Part shown: one piece after another, positions 8,177-15,083 of the stretch
Numbering within the stretch: the stretch's first letter is position 1
Layout of the letters: each line of letters opens with the position of its first letter
Made by a program: the position numbers and the translations under genes
Notes under the pieces: model-generated
What the model saw: only the letters and a program-made list of their open reading frames with translations
What the model was told of the DNA's origin: nothing
Databases searched by the model: none
Source of the DNA: Planctomycetaceae bacterium
Lineage (GTDB): Bacteria; Planctomycetota; Planctomycetia; Pirellulales; Pirellulaceae
Direction of reading: 5' to 3'
Length of the DNA stretch: 19,936 nt
Assembly: GCA_012965455.1 (NCBI GenBank)
Contig: DTSG01000597.1
Location: forward strand, 1-19,936

Positions 8177-9535
8177 TTAGTGATCGAGGATGAACTCATT
8201 ACTGTTGAGCAGGGCCCACCAGATATCCTGAAAGATTTGTTCAGGAGAGATATCTGGTTTAGCAAAAAGGGCGAGGATGAGTTTCTTTTCATTCGCTGAT
8301 GGGTAGCGGGCGACAGAGGCAAGGAACAAATGATCAATTTTGTTGTTGACTGGCATAGGACTGTTGATGATTTTTCCTAGCACCGAAGTACTAGTAATGC
8401 TCGTGGCCTGCTTCATTAAATCTCCGTTCATGAGCACCAGCGATTGATGGACATCCCCATCAAATGAATTGGTCTCGTCACCGTCGTCTGTTTCCATACG
8501 TTTGGTGAATTGCCCTAACCATGTACGTTGTGCAAGTTGTTGTTGCCCAATCGTAGTGGCCGAACGTTTCTTGCCACTCAATACTAGCAACGACTGATAG
8601 ACTTCTTCGGGTTCCAATTGACGTGAATAATAACGGCTGAATAACGGTTGATCGCCGAGTTCAGGACTGTCGATATCGTTGGAGGTAGAGTATTTGCTCG
8701 AGCGAGCGAATGGATCGCTGAGAACAATCCATTTCATGAGTGATTTTAAATCATAGTTTGAGGATTCTGTTTGCTCCGACAGTATCAATAACAGTTGTGG
8801 GTGAGAAACAGCTAGGTGAGGTCCCATATCGTCCACTGATGGAGTAAAGCCATATCCCAGGAAATGACTCCACAATCGATTGACGAGCGTCCGAGCAAGC
8901 AATGGTGACTCGCTCGTGAGTTGAGCGAGTTGTTCTCGCAGGATGGTCTGGTCGCCGGTAGACGAATCTGAGGTGGCATTTAGTTTGCTCGGCGGATGTC
9001 CAAGGAACGAAGGGAAAACCATTTGGGCAACACCATTGGGGCGTTCAAAGAAAACACCAACGCGGCCGTCCGCCGTTTTAACTCCACCGGAATCCACATT
9101 CGTTAAGATGGTTTGTCCGTTTACTTTGGTTGCCTGTATTCCGCTGAGAAAGGCATCGAGTTCCCAGAAATGATCTTGAGCAATGTCTGATGTCGGGTGG
9201 TGATGGCATTGAGCACACTGCAGTTTTTGACCTAAGAAAACACTTGAAATGCGGCTCGTCGCCAAAGTGGTGTCATTCTTGGTGAGTGAAGCGAGTAGGA
9301 AATTCACAGCACCGTTAAATTGTTCTGATTCGGCTTCAGCGGCACCTTTGGCTGAAATCAATTCAAAGACCATTTCGTCATAAGGTTTATTGGCCGTAAA
9401 ACTTTCACGTAGGTATTGCTGTAAGCCCCCCCCGGTTTGCGTTGTCACCACCGAGACCACCTTGTCGGCCAATGAGTGTGTTTGTCCAGAACGTCGACCA
9501 ATGTTGTGTGAATTCTGTTCGATAAATGTCGCCAT
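8177..9535 (-). CDS. DUF1549/DUF1553 (PSCyt2/PSD1) protein, 3' part after frameshift
   Basis: This frame holds the second, larger part of the membrane DUF1549/DUF1553 protein whose first part is at 9405-10391. Coordinates run from the first in-frame ATG (9535), but conserved sequence begins only at the G8 tract (GGGLQQYLRESF), so residues before it are out of frame and this is probably not an independent gene. Visible features: EQFNGAVNFLL, then the LQCAQCHHHPT haem-type CxxCH motif of DUF1549, then the DUF1553 part with SPLLARTLVNRLWSHFLGYG, DDMGPH, SRYYSRQLEPEEVYQSL and the C-terminal DIWWALLNSNEFILDH. Each of these has a close counterpart in the paralogue at 12564-14234. The protein would lie in the periplasm. 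Function of the families is not firmly established; they are widely seen in planctomycete secretomes next to DUF1501. Removing one G would join both parts into one protein of about 737 residues. Confidence 0.8.
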   Translation of the reverse strand: MATFIEQNSHNIGRRSGQTHSLADKVVSVVTTQTGGGLQQYLRESFTANKPYDEMVFELISAKGAAEAESEQFNGAVNFLLASLTKNDTTLATSRISSVFLGQKLQCAQCHHHPTSDIAQDHFWELDAFLSGIQATKVNGQTILTNVDSGGVKTADGRVGVFFERPNGVAQMVFPSFLGHPPSKLNATSDSSTGDQTILREQLAQLTSESPLLARTLVNRLWSHFLGYGFTPSVDDMGPHLAVSHPQLLLILSEQTESSNYDLKSLMKWIVLSDPFARSSKYSTSNDIDSPELGDQPLFSRYYSRQLEPEEVYQSLLVLSGKKRSATTIGQQQLAQRTWLGQFTKRMETDDGDETNSFDGDVHQSLVLMNGDLMKQATSITSTSVLGKIINSPMPVNNKIDHLFLASVARYPSANEKKLILALFAKPDISPEQIFQDIWWALLNSNEFILDH

Positions 9536-10391
9536 AAAGCAAAGTGTCAACGAGTTGTTGTCGAGCGTCCGCCTGATTAGATGGATTTGGTTGCTTGGAT
9601 GTACGATTAAATCGCTCTAGTTCGTCGGTCGTGGGCACTCGTCCAATTAGACGCAAATACACACGCCTCGCCCATTCTAAGTCAACGGCGACTTCTGAAG
9701 GGGAGATCCCGTTTTCGTTCCATTTCTTTTCGAGTTCTCGGCGGATGCGACCTAAGATTGCGTCTGTTTCAGCAGGTACCACAGTATTGGTATTGGCTAA
9801 TGCTAAAGGGTGTTGCCAACGTTGATGAATGGGTGGTAGTGAGTCGATTCCACCTGCTTGTGTATTAACGTCGGCAGGGCCAATTGGTCTAGTTGAATTC
9901 GGATCATCCGCAGTGGTGATTTGCAGATTGTTCAGAGTTTCCTGCTGGGGGGTTTCTGGATCTGTTGAATTGCCATTGGACTGTTGTATGTGAGGGGTAC
10001 TTGGATTCTCTACTGTTTGAGTCTGATTGTTGGCAACACCTTGGTTATTTGTAGAGCTATCAGGAGAATTCAATACAATGGCGACGAGTGCCAAGGTAAT
10101 GGCTGTCACGGACAGAGCCATTGATACTGGGACAGCAAATGAGCGACGTCTTGCTCTGCGGCGAGCAACGATCGTGGATTTTGGAGTCGGTATCGAGTCG
10201 AGGTCGTTGACTGGCGTTTGTGGTGTTGCTGGTAGCGAATCGTGCAACTGCAAGAGGATTTGTGAGGCGAGATCCGGGGGCGATTGTCCACCGATGATTT
10301 CTTCGAGCAGCGCATCGATCAACGGATCATGGGGCAGCGGTACATCGTTGTTATTCTCGGTTTCCTGAGGCATGTCGTTTTCCAGGCTCAT
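9405..10391 (-). CDS. Membrane-anchored DUF1549 protein, 5' part (anti-sigma-like N-terminus), frameshifted
   Basis: First part of a single-pass membrane protein coupled to the sigma factor gene. The start is ATG at 10389-10391: it has a strong GGAGG nine bases upstream, inside the sigma gene, and lies one base after the sigma TAA, indicating translational coupling. (The frame is open to a TTG at 10424, which lacks this support.) Domains: cytoplasmic N-terminus about 1-83 with DPLIDALLEEIIGGQSPPDL; a basic RRRARRR stretch; one TM helix at about 84-108 (VPVSMALSVTAITLALVAIV), N-in topology; a Ser/Asn/Thr/Gln-rich linker; and the beginning of DUF1549 (DLEWARRVYLRLIGRVPTTDEL, then FWTNTLIGRQGG). 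After CGG-GGG-GGG the frame runs into TGA at 9405-9407, whereas one G fewer continues into the frame at 8177. The topology resembles an anti-sigma factor, but no named anti-sigma domain is recognisable, so that role is inferred. Confidence 0.8.
   Translation of the reverse strand: MSLENDMPQETENNNDVPLPHDPLIDALLEEIIGGQSPPDLASQILLQLHDSLPATPQTPVNDLDSIPTPKSTIVARRRARRRSFAVPVSMALSVTAITLALVAIVLNSPDSSTNNQGVANNQTQTVENPSTPHIQQSNGNSTDPETPQQETLNNLQITTADDPNSTRPIGPADVNTQAGGIDSLPPIHQRWQHPLALANTNTVVPAETDAILGRIRRELEKKWNENGISPSEVAVDLEWARRVYLRLIGRVPTTDELERFNRTSKQPNPSNQADARQQLVDTLLYGDIYRTEFTQHWSTFWTNTLIGRQGGLGGDNANRGGLTAIPT
9426..9433. repeat. G8/C8 homopolymer tract at the frameshift point
   Basis: Eight consecutive C on the plus strand (eight G in the coding strand) lie exactly where homology switches from the frame of 9405-10391 to that of 8177-9535. 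The intact distance 8177-10391 is 2215 bases, that is 3 x 738 plus one, so a G7 tract restores one frame. The paralogue at 12564-14234 encodes the same place without a G run. Candidate for slipped-strand length change, or for a homopolymer sequencing error. Confidence 0.9.
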
Positions 10392-10392
10392 A

Positions 10393-10920
10393 TTAAATGG
10401 CCTCCGCTTGAATTTTATTTTCAACGCATTCGCGTAGTTGTTTTTTGGCTCGTTGCATTAGATTTTTGGCACCGTGTTCCGTGATTTCTAAGAAATCGGC
10501 AATCTTGATTCGAGTTTGTTTTTCCCGAAATCGCATCTCCAATGCATCCCTCGCTCGGTCACTTAACGCGTCCATGCAATCTCGCAGTTTGTCTATAATG
10601 TCATCGCCGTTGTCCGACCCAGCCCATCTGTCCCAGACAGCATCGAGTTGATCAACATTCTCAACTAATACAACTCGCCCGGATCGTCGCTGCATAGAAA
10701 TAAATAAGTTATAGGCAACCTTACGTAAGAACCCTGCTGTAGCAGCGTCGTTGTATTGATCAAAGCCTTTGCGGAGTATTTTCAGGAAGGTTTCTTGTGT
10801 AATGTCTTCAGCCAACGAGGCTTCACAACCGAGCACACGTAGGTAACGCCAAATCCCGATCTGATATTTCTCAATCAGTTCGGTGGGCGTTAACGGTTTG
10901 TGCTGTTGGTTTTCGGTCAT
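10393..10920 (-). CDS. ECF-type RNA polymerase sigma factor
   Basis: A 175-residue sigma-70 family protein with only regions 2 and 4, the definition of an extracytoplasmic-function sigma factor. Region 2 spans about 14-80, with YLRVLGCEASLAEDITQETFLKIL matching the DxxQExF core-binding and -10 recognition segment, and FLRKVAYNLFISMQRR as the end of region 2. Region 4 spans about 110-165, with MDALSDRARDALEMRF and a helix-turn-helix EITEHGAKNLMQRAKKQL that would read the -35 element. Planctomycete genomes carry many such factors. The next gene starts one base after this stop, and encodes a membrane protein with a cytoplasmic N-terminus, as expected for a sigma/regulator pair. No strong Shine-Dalgarno precedes the ATG at 10918-10920. 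A 7-bp inverted repeat with 14-base spacer lies 39-66 bases upstream and may be an operator. Confidence 0.93.
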   Translation of the reverse strand: MTENQQHKPLTPTELIEKYQIGIWRYLRVLGCEASLAEDITQETFLKILRKGFDQYNDAATAGFLRKVAYNLFISMQRRSGRVVLVENVDQLDAVWDRWAGSDNGDDIIDKLRDCMDALSDRARDALEMRFREKQTRIKIADFLEITEHGAKNLMQRAKKQLRECVENKIQAEAI

Positions 10921-10958
10921 GCCATTGCCGGACAGGTAATCCCAAAGTTCCGTAGATT

Positions 10959-10986
10959 GCGTTACCGGCGACTATATTAGTAACGC
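10959..10986. promoter_or_regulatory. Inverted repeat GCGTTAC-N14-GTAACGC upstream of the sigma gene
   Basis: Perfect 7-bp arms at 10959-10965 and 10980-10986, centres 21 bp apart, about two helical turns, as for a dimeric DNA-binding protein. It lies 39-66 bases upstream of the sigma factor start, in the region where its promoter must be. The between-arm sequence (TAATATAG in the gene direction) could contain a -10 element. Confidence 0.45.
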
Positions 10987-11088
10987 TTGGGTAAACGGTA
11001 AAATACTCGTAAATGTCATCAAAATATCTAAATTGTGAGCAGTTTTTCGAGTTTAAAGCTCTTCAACGTTGGTATGTCTATCTAGCCC

Positions 11089-11124
11089 AAAAAAGGACGG
11101 TACCAATGCGGTACGCGCCCTTTT
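11089..11124 (-). terminator. Intrinsic terminator of the DUF1549-DUF1501 operon
   Basis: On the minus strand AAAAGGGCGCGTACC pairs with GGTACCGTCCTTTT around a five-base GCATT loop, with a small internal mismatch, and the transcript then runs into six T (plus-strand A at 11089-11094). It lies about 80 bases after the DUF1501 stop. Both stem and T-run fit a Rho-independent terminator, so the sigma operon downstream is separately transcribed. Confidence 0.75.
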
Positions 11125-11201
11125 GTGGTTAATACTGTGGAATTGGAGGGGGATTGGAGAAATCCTTGGATTACTTCCTATCCAGGAAAAGGGACATCGC
11201 T

Positions 11202-12473
11202 TTAGCTAAACAATTCTTTGATAACTTTACCACTGTTGGCGATCTTCATGGGGCGGCCACTCTTACTGGTAAACGTTGTCTGCAATGAAATGCCGAGTGC
11301 GTTACAAACAGAAGCCATAACATCCTGAGATGAATAAGGATCTGTTTCCACGCGTGTTCCATCGGCGGACGTCTTGCCTATCGCGATACCACCATTCATG
11401 CCTGCTCCACCAACCACGACACTCCAACTACGAGCCCAGTGATCGCGACCAGCGTTTCCGTTGATGCGAGGAGTACGGCTGAATTCACCCATCCAAATAA
11501 TGGCGGTGTCTTCAAGCAGTCCGCGTTGTTCAAGATCTTCCGTGAGGGCACTCATCGCTTGGTCAAGTTCTGGCAACTTGGTGTCGCTCAGAGTTTGGTG
11601 GATATTCGAGTGCATATCCCAACCGCCTAAACCAACTTCAATGAAGGGAACTCCGACTTCGACTAAGCGGCGGGCCATTAAGCAGCCACGGCCAAAGCCA
11701 GTGTTACCGTATCGTTCTTTAACGGACTCTGGTTCGTCGGCAACCTTGAACGATTTCATTTGCTCACTGGTCATCAGATTCAGAGTCTTCTTCAAGATCT
11801 TTTGGTGATCCGAAGCGGCTGAACCGCGACGTTGGTTGATGAAACCATTTTCGATCAAGTCGAGAGCATACATGCGTTGATAGAGTCGATCATCGCCAAG
11901 ACCCATGTCGAGATTTCGGACTTGTCCAGTGCTGCTGACCGAGAACGGTGCCCAAGCCATACCGAGGAATCCTGGTCCAACGCTGCCCCCACCAACGGCG
12001 ACGAACGGAGGGATTTCCAATTCAGGTCGTTGGTCAATCAGTTGGTTAGATAGGACAGCACCGTAGCTTGGGTGTTCTATGTTTGGGTTAGGGACGTAAC
12101 CGGTGTGCATGTAGTAACGTCCGCGATTGTGGTCCGCTTCGCGAGTACTCATCGACCGAATAATAGCCATGTTGTGCATCTGCTTGGCCATCAATGGCAT
12201 GTGCTCGCTAATTTGAGCATTTCCGGAGGTGGCGATCGGCTGGAAAGGTCCACCAGTGGAAGCGCCCGGTTTAAGATCCCAAATATCCATGGTTGAAGGA
12301 CCGCCACCCATCCACAGTAGGATTGCCGATTTGCGGCGACGTTTAAGGTCATCGGCATTGGCGTAAAGCGTTTCGCCCATTGCTAAGGCAGGCATTGTCA
12401 TTGCTGATGCGCCAGCCATGTGGGACATAAAGTGTCGGCGAGACATGTTCATGGGATTGCTATTACTCATCAT
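11202..12473 (-). CDS. Tat-exported DUF1501 protein (sulfatase/alkaline-phosphatase-like fold)
   Basis: A 423-residue protein of the DUF1501 family, related by fold to sulfatases and alkaline phosphatases; its reaction is not established. The N-terminus carries a twin-arginine motif (SRRHFMSHMAGAS, residues 11-23) and an Ala-rich h-region up to PALAMG, so it should be exported folded. Family motifs seen: ILLWMGGGPSTMDIWDLKPG near 52-71, READHNRGRYYMHTGY, HPSYGAVLSNQL, GWDMHSN, FSRTPRINGNAGRDHW and the SVVVGGAGMNGGIAIGKT block near the end. His/Asp residues in these blocks are the likely metal ligands. The start at 12473 is chosen because CGGAG lies six bases upstream of the first of two adjacent ATGs. 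It follows the intact DUF1549/DUF1553 gene by 90 bases, the normal planctomycete gene order, and an intrinsic terminator closes the operon. Confidence 0.93.
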   Translation of the reverse strand: MMSNSNPMNMSRRHFMSHMAGASAMTMPALAMGETLYANADDLKRRRKSAILLWMGGGPSTMDIWDLKPGASTGGPFQPIATSGNAQISEHMPLMAKQMHNMAIIRSMSTREADHNRGRYYMHTGYVPNPNIEHPSYGAVLSNQLIDQRPELEIPPFVAVGGGSVGPGFLGMAWAPFSVSSTGQVRNLDMGLGDDRLYQRMYALDLIENGFINQRRGSAASDHQKILKKTLNLMTSEQMKSFKVADEPESVKERYGNTGFGRGCLMARRLVEVGVPFIEVGLGGWDMHSNIHQTLSDTKLPELDQAMSALTEDLEQRGLLEDTAIIWMGEFSRTPRINGNAGRDHWARSWSVVVGGAGMNGGIAIGKTSADGTRVETDPYSSQDVMASVCNALGISLQTTFTSKSGRPMKIANSGKVIKELFS

Positions 12474-12563
12474 ATTTTCTCCGGACTAAAGTAACCGTTG
12501 GTAGAAGTGGCTTGTGACCGCCGCTGACCAAAGGCGTATTTCAAAATTGTTGTGTGGTTGCTT

Positions 12564-14234
12564 TTAGTGATTTAAAATAAATTCGTTACTGTTGAGGACT
12601 GCCCACCAGATATCTTGTAGTGCAGCGGTTAAATCTCCCTTGCGAGCGACTAACAGCTTATTGGCGACTTCGACTTCTTTTTTCGCAGGCTGACGTGCGA
12701 AGGCTGCTTCAAAAAGGTAGTTGATTTTTTGTGTGTTGCTCAAGTTACTTTTGGCTAATTGATCTAAGAAACTGCCACCGTCCTTCTTAGTGGCTTGCTT
12801 GACTAGGTCGCCGTTGAACATCATCAACGCCTGAGGGATCGTACCATTGAAGCTGGTTTGCTCACCACCTTCGTCGTTTCCAAATGCGACGATAAATTGG
12901 CTCAGCCATTGGCTCTTTCGTGTTTCTTGTTCTTCATAGGACCCTCGTCCTTTGTCAGCGGAGGTTGCTGTAATAAGTGATTCGTACAACTCTTCGGCTC
13001 GCATTTGGCGAATGTAAAAGCGGCTAAATTTAGGTGTTTCGCCCAGCAGCGGATCGTCGGCGGTTTCATTGCTGGAATTTGTGCGACTTGAAAGAGCGTA
13101 CGGTTCGCTTAACACGACCCAAGTGATAAGTTGTTTTAGGTCGAAGCTTTTCTTGCGAAACTGTTGGCCCAAGTAGTCAACGAGTTCTGGATGCGACGAG
13201 GGGTTATGTGGCCCCATGTCGTCGATGGGCTTGGTGAATCCATAGCCCATGAAGTGAGCCCAGATACGGTTGACAGCCATTTTGTCTAGGTAGGTTGAAT
13301 TGACAATCAATTTGCCCAATTCGTCGCGACGAATGACGTCTTCGACATAGCCGCTGGGATCGATTTTCGTCCCGTCAACGAACACTGGATAGGCAACTTT
13401 GGTGATGCCGTTGCGAAGTTCGTAATAGATATCTGCTTTGTCTGGATCTTTGGTAAGTCCTTCGCCGGTGAACGATTCGTTAACGAGTTCGACATGTGAG
13501 ACGTTACGCGTGCCGGTAGTGAAGCGACGCAGTGATCGAGTTTGGCGAAAAAAGGCGTTCATTTCCCAGAACTTTTGCTGCTTCCATTCATTGAAGGGAT
13601 GGTTGTGGCATTGTGTGCATTGAACTTGTAGTCCTAAGAAGACGCGGGATGTTTCCGCGGTCGCTAGTGTGGCATTTTCCTCGAGTTTCATTGTCAGGAA
13701 ATTTACGGCGCCATTATAGTTTTCGGTGCCAGGTGTGTTACTGCCGGTTGCTGTGACGAGTTCTTGAACAATTTCGTTGTAGTACTTATTGCGAGCAAGT
13801 GAATCCCGCAGGTATTTTTGTAAGCCAGCACGATTGGTCAAGCTATTACGTTCGGTTCCGCCACTGCGGCCAATTAACACATTGGTCCAGAGAGTGGTCC
13901 AGTTTTTGGCGTAATCTTCTGTGTAGTTTTCGTCGTTGAGTAGTTGGGTGACGAGTTTCTTTTTCTTACCGAGATCTTTGTCTTTGACAAATTTATGCAA
14001 CTCCTCGACGCTGGGAACGCGTCCAATGATGTCGAGGAATACTCGGCGACACCATTCGCCATCGGTTGCTAGAGTTGATGGACGAATTTCGTAGTCATCC
14101 CAGCCTTGCCGAATCTGCTGGTTGATAAAACTAACTTCTGGAATTCCATAGTCCTGGGAATCTTGAGCATATGCTGATAACGGCACAAGGGTGCTGAGAA
14201 TGATCGAGCTGAAGATGAGGATTTTGTTTTTCAT
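12564..14234 (-). CDS. Secreted DUF1549/DUF1553 (PSCyt2/PSD1) protein
   Basis: Intact 556-residue paralogue of the frameshifted protein at 8177-10391. The N-terminus is a clear Sec signal peptide (MKNKILIFSSIILSTLVPLS with cleavage after AYAQ, about residue 24), rather than the TM anchor and cytoplasmic segment of the paralogue. DUF1549 covers about 30-240: EWCRRVFLDIIGRVPSVEEL, WTTLWTNVLIGRSGG, ENYNGAVNFLTMKL, and VQCTQCHNHPF with the haem-type CxxCH motif. DUF1553 covers about 290-555: NRIWAHFMGYGF, DDMGPHNPSSHPEL, SRFYIRQMRAEELYESL, QALMMFNGDLVKQ and the C-terminal DIWWAVLNSNEFILNH. These families are abundant in planctomycetes and commonly sit next to DUF1501; their substrate is unknown, though a redox or polysaccharide-related role has been considered because of the cytochrome-like motif. 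First gene of the operon with DUF1501; a good promoter lies about 135 bases upstream. Confidence 0.94.
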   Translation of the reverse strand: MKNKILIFSSIILSTLVPLSAYAQDSQDYGIPEVSFINQQIRQGWDDYEIRPSTLATDGEWCRRVFLDIIGRVPSVEELHKFVKDKDLGKKKKLVTQLLNDENYTEDYAKNWTTLWTNVLIGRSGGTERNSLTNRAGLQKYLRDSLARNKYYNEIVQELVTATGSNTPGTENYNGAVNFLTMKLEENATLATAETSRVFLGLQVQCTQCHNHPFNEWKQQKFWEMNAFFRQTRSLRRFTTGTRNVSHVELVNESFTGEGLTKDPDKADIYYELRNGITKVAYPVFVDGTKIDPSGYVEDVIRRDELGKLIVNSTYLDKMAVNRIWAHFMGYGFTKPIDDMGPHNPSSHPELVDYLGQQFRKKSFDLKQLITWVVLSEPYALSSRTNSSNETADDPLLGETPKFSRFYIRQMRAEELYESLITATSADKGRGSYEEQETRKSQWLSQFIVAFGNDEGGEQTSFNGTIPQALMMFNGDLVKQATKKDGGSFLDQLAKSNLSNTQKINYLFEAAFARQPAKKEVEVANKLLVARKGDLTAALQDIWWAVLNSNEFILNH

Positions 14235-14368
14235 GAAGTTGGAATCCTTTGCGTGCTGTTACCCAATGGAAGGCAGACGATAATCTGGTTTGTGAATGAC
14301 CTGTATGCGACTATGGATAGCTTGCCCACTAATCTATAAACAATTTGGTTACGCCTAGTGTACTCAGA

Positions 14369-14398
14369 ATTATACAGAATTCTCTGTAATGCTATAAA
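14369..14398 (-). promoter_or_regulatory. Sigma-70-type promoter of the DUF1549-DUF1501 operon, with embedded inverted repeat
   Basis: On the minus strand TTTATA (14393-14398), an 18-base spacer, then a perfect TATAAT (14369-14374). The transcript would have a leader of about 130 bases. ACAGA-GAAT-TCTGT (14374-14387) lies inside the spacer and could be bound by a repressor. Confidence 0.45.
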
Positions 14399-14454
14399 AA
14401 CGACTTTTGACGATGCTCTAGTATAACTTGATTGTAGTCTTGGGGTGAACCGAT

Positions 14455-14586
14455 ATGACTGCATTTAGTGGTAGTTTGGCTCTAAAAAGAGTGACGGATC
14501 GTCGTAAAACCGTTATTAGAAAGAGATATAACTTAATTAATATAATGCAGAAGCTGCTGCGGCCGTGGATATTGATATATGGCTGA
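14455..14586 (+). CDS. Possible small basic protein of 43 residues
   Basis: An ORF too short for normal gene calling: ATG at 14455, TGA at 14584-14586. Its support is a GGGGTGA sequence six bases before the ATG, a better match to a Shine-Dalgarno site than most genes in this window have. The peptide is strongly basic (KRVTDRRKTVIRKRYN) followed by a more hydrophobic end (RPWILIYG). No promoter with proper spacing was found upstream and no homologue is recognised. It could be chance. Confidence 0.22.
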   Translation: MTAFSGSLALKRVTDRRKTVIRKRYNLINIMQKLLRPWILIYG

Positions 14587-14782
14587 TAGATAGTGCAGTA
14601 CAGTTCGTAATGTGCATATTTTATGTAGCATTTTACAACAAGTGTAGCATAATAAGACAGGCTTTTTGCAACAGGCGGATATTGAAGATCTGTTCCAAGA
14701 ACCAATCAATAGTCCACCTGTCACAAATATAGTCTGTTCCAATGACTACGCCTGTATCGTAGCTCATCGCCTTTAATTGTGG

Positions 14783-14824
14783 CTGTTCCGGCCCCAATTC
14801 CGCCTCTTCTCTGTTGCGGCCCCA
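14783..14824. repeat. Pair of 14-mer direct repeats CTGTTnCGGCCCCA
   Basis: CTGTTCCGGCCCCA at 14783-14796 and CTGTTGCGGCCCCA at 14811-14824, one mismatch, 28 bases apart. It lies in the noncoding stretch; unknown role. Confidence 0.4.
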
Positions 14825-15083
14825 TTAATGATTCGCTGTCATATGGACATGCGTCATAAGCCAATGAGCTACTGACTACCTAGCTAATACCGCAATTGGT
14901 GTGCCAAAGGCTGTGGAAACGGGAAATATAGATGTTATGAACCACGAATTAGCACATACGTGTGTTCAAATCGAGCCACTAGTCTCAAAATATTCGGGAA
15001 ACTGCTCCTCGCCGGCTGGAAACCTCATTAATGAGTTGAAACACGCGGTTGAGCTGATAGACCCTCTGCAGATTAAAATAACT

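Larger units (their letters stand above)
14235..15083. other. 850-base gene-poor region upstream of the DUF1549-DUF1501 operon
   Basis: AT-rich in its left part, with scattered stops in all frames. It holds the operon promoter (14369-14398), a 43-codon plus-strand ORF with a good ribosome-binding site (14455-14586), a near-identical pair of 14-mers (14783-14824), a perfect 12-bp palindrome CTCATTAATGAG (15024-15035), and short open frames on the minus strand between about 14630 and 14880 that look like broken coding sequence. No tRNA, terminal inverted repeat or recognisable RNA gene was seen. Confidence 0.5.

Noticed and set aside
7976..8299. 107-codon plus-strand ORF overlapping the end of the DUF1553 gene
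   Set aside because: Its second half is antisense to the conserved DIWWALLNSNEFIL end of DUF1553, the start is GTG without a ribosome-binding site, and the peptide has no family resemblance.
9405..9430. Programmed -1 ribosomal frameshift at the G8 tract
   Set aside because: Joining the two frames requires a +1 or -2 shift, and no obvious downstream pseudoknot was seen; length change of the tract or transcriptional slippage explains it better.
10921..10955. GGAACTT followed by GTC upstream of the sigma gene, resembling an ECF autoregulatory promoter
   Set aside because: The gap between GGAACTT and GTC is about 11 bases rather than the usual 15-16, and transcription would start at or inside the gene.
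11439..12296. Several plus-strand ORFs across the DUF1501 gene
   Set aside because: All are antisense shadows of a gene with a complete set of family motifs.
14418..14742. Minus-strand ORFs of 69 and 95 codons in the gene-poor region
   Set aside because: They overlap each other in different frames, are rich in Tyr/Cys/Leu as AT-rich noncoding frames are, and lack ribosome-binding sites.
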